A DNA stretch of 64,000 nucleotides from Butyriboletus loyo. Its lineage: Eukaryota; Basidiomycota; Agaricomycetes; Boletales; Boletaceae. The notes beneath the pieces were generated by a model, which saw only the letters and a program-made list of their open reading frames with translations, did not search any database and had not been told where the DNA came from. A program made the position numbers and the translations under genes. This document shows positions 58,176 through 64,000 of the stretch, piece after piece; position 1 is the stretch's first letter, and each line of letters starts with the position of its first letter. Where the stretch lies: NCBI GenBank assembly GCA_038093515.1, contig JBBPSI010000063.1:1-64000 (forward strand), read 5' to 3'.

Positions 58176-59096
58176 ATGCCCGCCGAACTTCGCTGCGAAA
58201 TGAATCCCTTCGAATCGCCCATCAAGGCTATAACATCTTCTGCGACATCGGACACCAAGACTGAACAACCCGACATTCTTGCCACCGCGGACCTTTTGCT
58301 CGAACAACTGAAGGAACTCGAGAATCTCTGTTCTACCGTCGAGGAACGTGTCCAGCGCAAGCGTCAAGCTCTAAAGGAACTCGAGTACCTCATCTCGGGA
58401 TCGAATACCGCCGACGGGTCGCCACCTGTTTGCCCCGCCAACACACCAATCAGCTCTCGCTTGCGCCCCGTGTCTCCGCGTCTTCGAGGGCTCTTTGATC
58501 TGCGTGGACCGGGGCAGCTGAACCTCGACGCAACGCAAAGCTGCCTGGACTATTCCCCAGAAGGCCATAACTTCTCCACGCACGAAGATCCCGGACATTC
58601 AGACGAGTGGGTGGACGACGACGGAGAAAGACTGCTCTCCCCGTTCGACGACAAGTACGCGCTTCAGAAGAGCCCGCGTAAGGTGGAGAAAGACTTGCCT
58701 GCGATACAGCGCGAGGGGGCTGGCGAGGTCCTGGAGTCGAGGATCCCGAGGAAGGTTTATGTGCGCAGACAAGCTTCGGCGTCGAGGAGGTTAACAGGTC
58801 GATCGTCTGGTACTTTGACGCGAAGTACCTCGCACCGGCGTCGCTCCAGCGTACGCAACGTCAAGGACATGAAGATCGCTTCGGAGCTCACATCCAAGGG
58901 GACGATGCGTCGAGGTTCGTGGAAACGGAGCATCATGCAGAACGTAAAGACAAAGGGGGGAATCAAGGTTTCGTCTGCCATCGAGAACGAGAGTGCGAAA
59001 GACAGCGCTCGTAGGAAGGAAAAGAGGAAGGGGCTGTGGTCGATCTATTCGGTATGTTCGGAACTTGGTCTGAGCGGGACCCATCATGCCGCTTGA
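58176..59096 (+). CDS. Basic, Ser/Arg-rich protein with N-terminal coiled coil
   Basis: A single 306-residue frame, MPAELRCEMNPFESPIKAI. Residues about 35-70 form a helix (LLLEQLKELENLCSTVEERV) with heptad Leu spacing. Residues 90-175 are Pro/Ser/Asp-rich with candidate SP/TP sites (SPRLRG, SPRKVE). Residues 195-300 are strongly basic (RRQASASRRLTGRSSG, HRRRSSVRN, RRKEKRKGL). The composition suggests a nuclear or chromatin/spindle-associated phosphoprotein, but no family is recognised. Uninterrupted by introns, unlike its neighbours. The final exon may differ if a donor near 59050 is used. Confidence 0.6.
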   Translation: MPAELRCEMNPFESPIKAITSSATSDTKTEQPDILATADLLLEQLKELENLCSTVEERVQRKRQALKELEYLISGSNTADGSPPVCPANTPISSRLRPVSPRLRGLFDLRGPGQLNLDATQSCLDYSPEGHNFSTHEDPGHSDEWVDDDGERLLSPFDDKYALQKSPRKVEKDLPAIQREGAGEVLESRIPRKVYVRRQASASRRLTGRSSGTLTRSTSHRRRSSVRNVKDMKIASELTSKGTMRRGSWKRSIMQNVKTKGGIKVSSAIENESAKDSARRKEKRKGLWSIYSVCSELGLSGTHHAA

Positions 59097-59826
59097 GCGG
59101 CGATGCGTGGCATTGCACTATCTCGGCCTCGAATAATAGATTCTGTCCGCCTAGATACTCGTACCGGCCTCGGTGGCTCCGTTGTCACACTTTCTCCTAC
59201 GAATCTGTGGTCTTCCGATTGTCTATTCTTCTATGCAACTGTTACGTCGAGGGCAAGCTGAAGTTCCGAGTTTCCGAATCCTTGGAGATCGATTTGCCGA
59301 GAAGCTGCTCTGTTGACGATCAAACATGCGAGCGACCCAGTCTCGTAGTCGAAACTGATACTTGCTTGTGGAAGCAGACATTTATCTCAAATTGGTACAA
59401 AGCAATCCGGAGTGCCGACTGGCATTCCTTCCAGTAACACGGATCCTTGGTCCCGTGAGCGCAGCGCGCATCACAAGAGACACCCACACGACATCCAGGA
59501 TTCGGTCTCCCGTGGATAACATCACTGTATCGTGGAGGGCAGCCAGAGAACGAAGGAAGTGAACCACAACTTCCTCCCATAGACTCCAGCGGGGAGGCAA
59601 TCTCTGGGATATGCAGCAGATCACTTTCATCTGTGTCAATACCTATTCGATTGTGCTGGGAAGGACCGCGAGCACACTCCGAGGTCTGTCGATTGACGGA
59701 CAACGCCAAGTAGAACAACTCAGAGGGGGGATATTGTACTGCTCCATCGACACAAGACATCGTTGAGTGAATAGCATTACGTAGTCGACTGCGATAGATA
59801 AAGTCAAGTCAGAACATATGTCGCAT
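59097..59826. other. Intergenic, with a doubtful minus ORF
   Basis: A minus-strand frame at 59760-59320 (146 codons, MSCVDGAVQYPPSELFYLAL) is open but shows no motif and no similarity I can name. The right part is the 3' flank of the RRM gene. Confidence 0.3.
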
Positions 59827-60715
59827 CTAGTGTTCCTGGGCTTGTGATAGTCTAGATACGAGCGTGTATGCGTTGGCTGGGGGTTGTCTTTGTCTAGCAT
59901 ATGTGATTTGAGTATTCTCGTTCTGGTTCTTGAAGGTATCCATAGCTTCCATCGCCATGTCCACATTACGGAACTGGATGAAAGCTTTTCTCGACAGTCT
60001 GTCGGCCTCCCTTCTGTCTACGCAAAAGACAAGTTCTCAACACCCATAGCCAAGGAACGAAAAAAAAAGCGACTTACTAAACCGCACTGCCAAGATGTTA
60101 TCCGCATAACTGCCAAACATTTCTCGTACCTCAACATCCGATTCCCCTTGGAAGTCGAACACCATGAGTGTATCGGAAGGCTCGACAGGTTTTGATGCAC
60201 TCCTCGGCTTCTGCGCGTGCTCTACGTGGAGTTGCCTGTCTAGCACAAAGATAGGATCCGCCTCATGCGCCTCGACAAAGCTCACAGCGTCCGCGACCGA
60301 CTCAAAGTGGACGAAACCGACGCCTCGAGGCAAACCAGCGTCAGACGTGACTAACGAGATTTGGTCAGCTTCACCAAACGTGGCGTTTTTCGAGAGGAAA
60401 CATACGCAGTCTGACGGTCTCGACTTTTCCAAATCCTGAGAATGCATCCTTGAGCTCTCTGGCGGTTATTTTGTAGGGAATGTTTGCAATGAAACATGTC
60501 CCCGACGGCGCACGGTAAGCCTGTGTGTCATCTTGGTTTTCAGTACGGAAAGCTGGTGCAGCTGAGAACCGTCGTGAATTCGCCCATGATGGGACTGCAC
60601 GCCGTGCAGACTGGGTAAGGCGTAAGGTGCTCAACGAACGCGAGTATACCCGTGTCGTCAGCGTCGCTGACAATCTAATGGGACTTGAACGAGCCAACAG
60701 AAACCTGGAGAGCAT
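59827..60715 (-). CDS. Mitochondrial two-RRM RNA-binding protein
   Basis: The start at 60715 gives an Arg/Ser-rich, acid-poor leader (MLSRFLLARSSPIRLSATL, RVYSRSLSTLRL), typical of a mitochondrial targeting peptide. RRM1: TCFIANIPYKITARELKDAF with GFGKVETVRL, intron, then GLPRGVGFVHFESVADAVSF. The RNP2 (CFIANIP) and RNP1 (GVGFVHFES) motifs are clear. RRM2: TLMVFDFQGESDVEVREMFG, intron near 60090-60020, RKAFIQFRNVDMAMEAMD with a weaker RNP1 (KAFIQFRN). The C-terminus is TYARQRQPPANAYTLVSRLS, stop at 59829-59827. Two-RRM organelle proteins of this size act in mitochondrial transcript stability or translation; the target here is unknown. Confidence 0.8.
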
Positions 60716-61096
60716 GACAGGGAGGGATGAGGAAGAGACGGTTAACTTTTATTTCCGAAAATTGTCGCGTCTTCCCGTTGTCACACCGGTGTCACATGTC
60801 ACGGGTGTGACACTAGACGAATGGAAAACGTTAACGGAGCCAGCATGTTAAACTATACTTATTGGCATTCAAATACACACGATGGCTCTATTTAACGGGA
60901 CCTTGTTGACTATCTGACCAAAACTTCAAATTCGACCACCAAAAGTGAATATCATTTTCATTTCAGAGCTTTTCGTGCAACATTCAGCTCAGCAGAGTTG
61001 CCGGGTTTTAGTGGAGGGCACTGTACATATAATTTCGACAACATGGTACAAGGGAACTCATAAACAGTCATGAGATGTGTCCGGCACTATCCATTG
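60716..61096. other. Promoter region of the RRM gene
   Basis: AT-rich non-coding region. A short G/T/C palindrome-like CACCGGTGTCACATGTCACGG block lies near 60784-60804. No gene seen. Confidence 0.4.
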
Positions 61097-62111
61097 TCAT
61101 AGTCGCTTCAAAGCTTTCTTTCGCTTTTCTACGCCAACCGTACCCGGCGCTGCTGTCCTCTTCACCGCCTTCGGGGCCGTACCAAGGGTTCCTATGTTTG
61201 AATCCGCGGTAGATAACGGGGAAAGTGACATCACACGTTCCTTGCTGTCCTTACTCGAACAAGATGTCAATGAATGAGATGGCTGAAGCGCGTTTTCGGG
61301 AGAGGATCGCAATAGTTGTGAAGGTGGCACTAGCGGAACGACTTTGCGTGTTGAAGAGGTCGCTGGAATGGCAATCGTCTGGGGGGGTTCGAGTGCATTC
61401 GAAGTGGCAGAGGATAGCACAGTGCTAGTCTCCGAGTCATTCGCACCCGATGGTTGGAATTCTGGGGGTTTTGTCCGCGGGGTGGCGTGTACGCTCGTGA
61501 TGAGCTTCGCGCGCGAGAAGTAGCTATCGTAATCCTCTAGCAAAAGCTTCCCAGCTTCTTCATCGAGCGCAGATTCGGGATTCGGGTAGATGAGAAGGCA
61601 TTTCACTGTCACTAGAATGTGACTAATGCCATAGCTTGACTTCCACTCCTTCTTTAGAGTGTTAACACAAATTTCACCCGCAGAAGATACGTTTGGGTGG
61701 AAGATCTTAGTGGCAAACCAGCCTGCAAGACGCGTCAGAAACTGAAAACAGAGCCCAAAATGAGTTTACAGACATTTCGGAGGAGCGGCGGGGAATTCTT
61801 CGGTGAATTTGAACCGTACTCGGAAGTACCCTCCTGCATATGGTGTACCCTCTAGCCACAGACAAATACACGTTCAGTGTGAGTAAACAGACGTGTAAAC
61901 GTGTAATCTTACCAGGCCCCTCGATTATCCCGGTAACATCAAGGATATTCTCCTCGTTCGTGACAATACGAATCCCTTCTGGAGGACTGTTCTTCAGTTC
62001 TGAAATTTCGCGCATCAAGCGACGCATTGTAGCTGGTGTTATGGACTATGACACGCGTATACACGTGAGTAAATCGTAAACGACCGCCATGAAAGTGCGA
62101 CGCGACATACC
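61097..62111 (-). CDS. UBE2S: UBE2S-type ubiquitin-conjugating enzyme
   Basis: E2 that elongates Lys11 chains with the anaphase-promoting complex in animals. The ATG is at 62111; exon 1 is only ATG before a GTATGT donor, then [19 protein letters not shown] and [19 protein letters not shown] with IIEGP. After an intron come [20 protein letters not shown], then [20 protein letters not shown] (HPN motif and catalytic Cys). The last exon has [20 protein letters not shown] and [18 protein letters not shown] Ser/Pro-rich linker of ~100 residues follows, and the end is basic ([11 protein letters not shown]). The UBC core is UBE2S-like in [26 protein letters not shown] and [12 protein letters not shown]. 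The C-terminal Leu-Lys-Arg-Leu resembles the Leu-Arg-Arg-Leu tail of human UBE2S. Confidence 0.85.
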
Positions 62112-62405
62112 ATGTTGTGAATGTTTGACAGTCGAACAAGTTGAAGTTGGTCAGTTGGCTGACTGACGGACGGGAGTTCGAAAAGTCCAGTGTTTCAAAC
62201 TCCGCACTCCTGTCTCGGTCACGTGTGACAAAATCAATCACGTATGGAAGCCCTAACCATGTACTAGGACTTCTCAAGCTCACTCTCTGGGTAAGGGTAA
62301 CTTCAAGTCGCTGACCTTAGCAAAGACAGTTGAGTGTATACAGATCACAGCAAAGCATTATCGTTAGTCTGTTAGCGCAGCTAAATAACTCTGTGTTCGA
62401 TCCCA
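62112..62405. other. Short intergenic gap
   Basis: UBE2S promoter and the 3' end of the next gene. If a GTATGC donor at about 62440 is used, a short last exon of the neighbour ends near 62345 (TNDNALL before a TGA). Confidence 0.4.
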
Positions 62406-63702
62406 TCAGACCAGTAACGGGAGAACGAAACGCAAAGTCAAGCATACCTCTCTTTCCTCCAAAAACTCTAGGTATGTCAACGCAACGGCAATCCAGAAAC
62501 TGGTGTCCACACCCAAGATCCGTTCCTCTGCACGGTCTATCTCTATCAAACCAGTCACGGAACCAACAGTCAATATCGGTGTTCTGTCGTGAAATGTAAG
62601 AAGCGGTGAGAGTATCTTGGGAATAAATTGTGAGAGTCGTTGTCGCGATTGCGAGGACGCCGGGCCAGCCACCTGCGGCGCGTTACCTGGTCTGTCCAGT
62701 GTGCAAAGCGTGAAAGAAGCAGAGTGAGAAGGTTTATGGTTCTGGAAGAGGGAGAGAGCACGCGTAAGGAGTGATATCTGTTCACCGGGTTGCGGACCAG
62801 GCACATGCGGGGACGAATGGGATGTGAGAAGGAACTGTGTGATCTTTGTGGGTGTCACTTTTGGTGCTTTCCTTAAGATCCTGGCGGGCACTGATTCGAT
62901 CGTGTTGAGCTTTGCGTCATCGATTGACAGCGGCGAAGAAGGTGTGCCGACAATGGATGCTTCAGGAGGGGTAGGGGGATAGGAGTGTACAGCTGTACTA
63001 TCTGACGCCAGGCTGTCAATCGAAGATTTGTGACTATCAAACGCTGCAAACGCTGGCGGGGAAGGATATGCATTTGTGCGACACGAAAAGGCTAAGGCTG
63101 CATCGATGAAATTTGGCGAAGAACGGGGTACAGGAAGCAGCGGGATAAAGACCCCTCGGGGAAAAGTTGGGGATCGGATGCGAACATACCATCCCTGTTT
63201 TGGGCGGTGGATGGTCCAGCAGACAGTCGATGTTTGGTTGTGCTACGACGGATTTTCAGTTCCAGTTTTGAGCTGAATGGCGGAGAATACCCACGACGAT
63301 ATGCTCAATGATTTCCTGGTCCGAGAGGAAGCGCTCCTTGCTGTCTGTGAGACTGGGACCGAGGATAGAAATAAACAAGCCCTACTTTGTACCACACAAC
63401 TTTTGTGGAATTCTCCTCGAATACGTTAACTCGCAAATCAGATATCACGTCTGAGCTAAGGCAGGATGAACGAATTGAAGTCACGAGAAACCGTGAATGA
63501 CGCAAACCTTTGTACCACATATCTGGCAAGATTGGGATTGTGTAGATTGTGCATCTGTGATTCTGCACCCGTCGTATACTCAAGCACCGGAAGGCCACCG
63601 ACTCGACAAAGTTGGTTGGGTTTTGAACGCCAGTTCGCCGTAACCTGATGGAGGCGAGGCCAGACTGGTTCTAAGTGGCTGTGCTGATGCCAAGTCTCCC
63701 AT
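62406..63702 (-). CDS. Unrecognised protein with conserved-looking core
   Basis: Possible start at 63702 (MGDLASAQPLRTSLASPPSG), introns, then GLFISILGPSLTDSKERFLS with DQEIIEHIVVGILRHSAQ. After an intron: TIHRPKQGWYVRIRSPTFPR, GVFIPLLPVPRSSPNFIDAA and LAFSCRTNAYPSPP. A Ser/Pro-rich insert follows, then KITQFLLTSHSSPH, PGEQISLLTRALSLFQNHK and SASFTLCTLDRPG. The C-terminus reads ILSPLLTFHDRTPILTVGSV, TGLIEIDRAEERILGVDTSF and WIAVALTYLEFLEE. It looks like a real soluble protein with conserved motifs (WYVRIRSP.FPRGVF, HDRTPILTVGSVTGLIEIDR). I cannot name the family. Splicing in the 5' third is not fully resolved. Confidence 0.6.
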
Positions 63703-64000
63703 GGGCACAAACGAATCGTTTAGTGTTATAATGTTCGCTCAAGGCTTGAAAGCTTGTTGGGGATAAACGTGCAAGGTAACTTAGGCAAGGTAATACAGCA
63801 GACAAACCGAACTATCTCGTGGACTGAATAGCAACAATGCCTTTGCGGCGATCGGGATGTCACGAAGAAGTTTACTGGTACAATATCATCTGTGATCGTA
63901 AAATGCAGGGGAACATGCCAGTCGTGGAAACCCGTAGAGGCACCGTACCCAATCCGAGCCTGATCAAGAAACTCGTTCAAGTTGAGATGTTTGTATGACA
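63703..64000. other. Window edge, upstream of the last gene
   Basis: Probably promoter or an upstream gene's end. A minus-strand open frame at 63980-63726 (ASTGFHDWHVPLHFTITDD) has no recognised motif and may be the 3' end of a gene lying to the right. Confidence 0.35.

Noticed and set aside
62340..62410. tRNA-like phrase (GTTAGCGCAGCTAA ... GTGTTCGATCC)
   Set aside because: Looks like D- and T-arm words, but no acceptor stem or anticodon arm could be folded.

Overview
The window is nuclear DNA of a filamentous basidiomycete, most likely an Agaricomycete. Genes are split by many short introns (about 45-60 nt, GTRNGT...YAG). Several families typical of Agaricomycetes are present: DUF6533 membrane protein, DUF6532-type protein, DUF6593-like proteins, and a fused adhesion-regulator type LisH protein. 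The retroelement remnants are also fungal (Ty1/copia, Ty3/gypsy, Tc1/mariner). A Rhizoctonia/Ceratobasidium-like origin is only a guess. All calls come from reading translations and splice sites by eye; no database search was possible.

Layout. 0-2.5 kb: 5' part of uroporphyrinogen-III synthase (HEM4) and a 5'-truncated mitochondrial citrate carrier (CTP1). 2.5-14.9 kb: an AT-rich, CpG-poor transposon graveyard. It holds a copia gag scrap fused to the broken end of CTP1, a degenerate TE-type ORF, a gypsy RNaseH-integrase relic, three copies of one LTR family, Tc1/mariner ends with a transposase N-terminus, a broken DUF6532-type gene and an 87-bp tandem repeat. Many of its stop codons look like CGA to TGA changes. 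14.9-17.7 kb: a DUF6533 membrane protein and two fragments that look like the halves of one TE-associated domain on opposite strands.

18.2-46.5 kb is gene-rich: a triple-START membrane-anchored protein sharing a roughly 110-150 bp promoter with pyridoxal kinase; a vezatin-like myosin-binding protein; a LisH (Flo8/SSBP-type) transcription regulator; a second mitochondrial carrier; an AhpD-like protein; the actin-binding protein Abp1 (ADF-H + two SH3); a decayed DDE transposase; an amino-acid/amine permease; and a small coiled-coil protein.

46.5-64 kb: a strand-asymmetric A/C-only tract, a BRCT-domain protein, two tandem DUF6593-like genes (one with a frameshift), a PalI/Rim9 membrane protein, two diverged copies of an unrecognised + strand gene, a basic Ser-rich protein, a mitochondrial two-RRM protein, a UBE2S-type E2 with a Leu-Arg tail, and an unrecognised conserved-looking protein.

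The genes do not form an obvious pathway cluster; this is ordinary housekeeping and regulatory content interrupted by a transposon island. The most unusual material is the TE-broken CTP1, the unknown duplicated family at 56-58 kb, the split TE-associated domain at 16.5-17.6 kb and the UBE2S tail.
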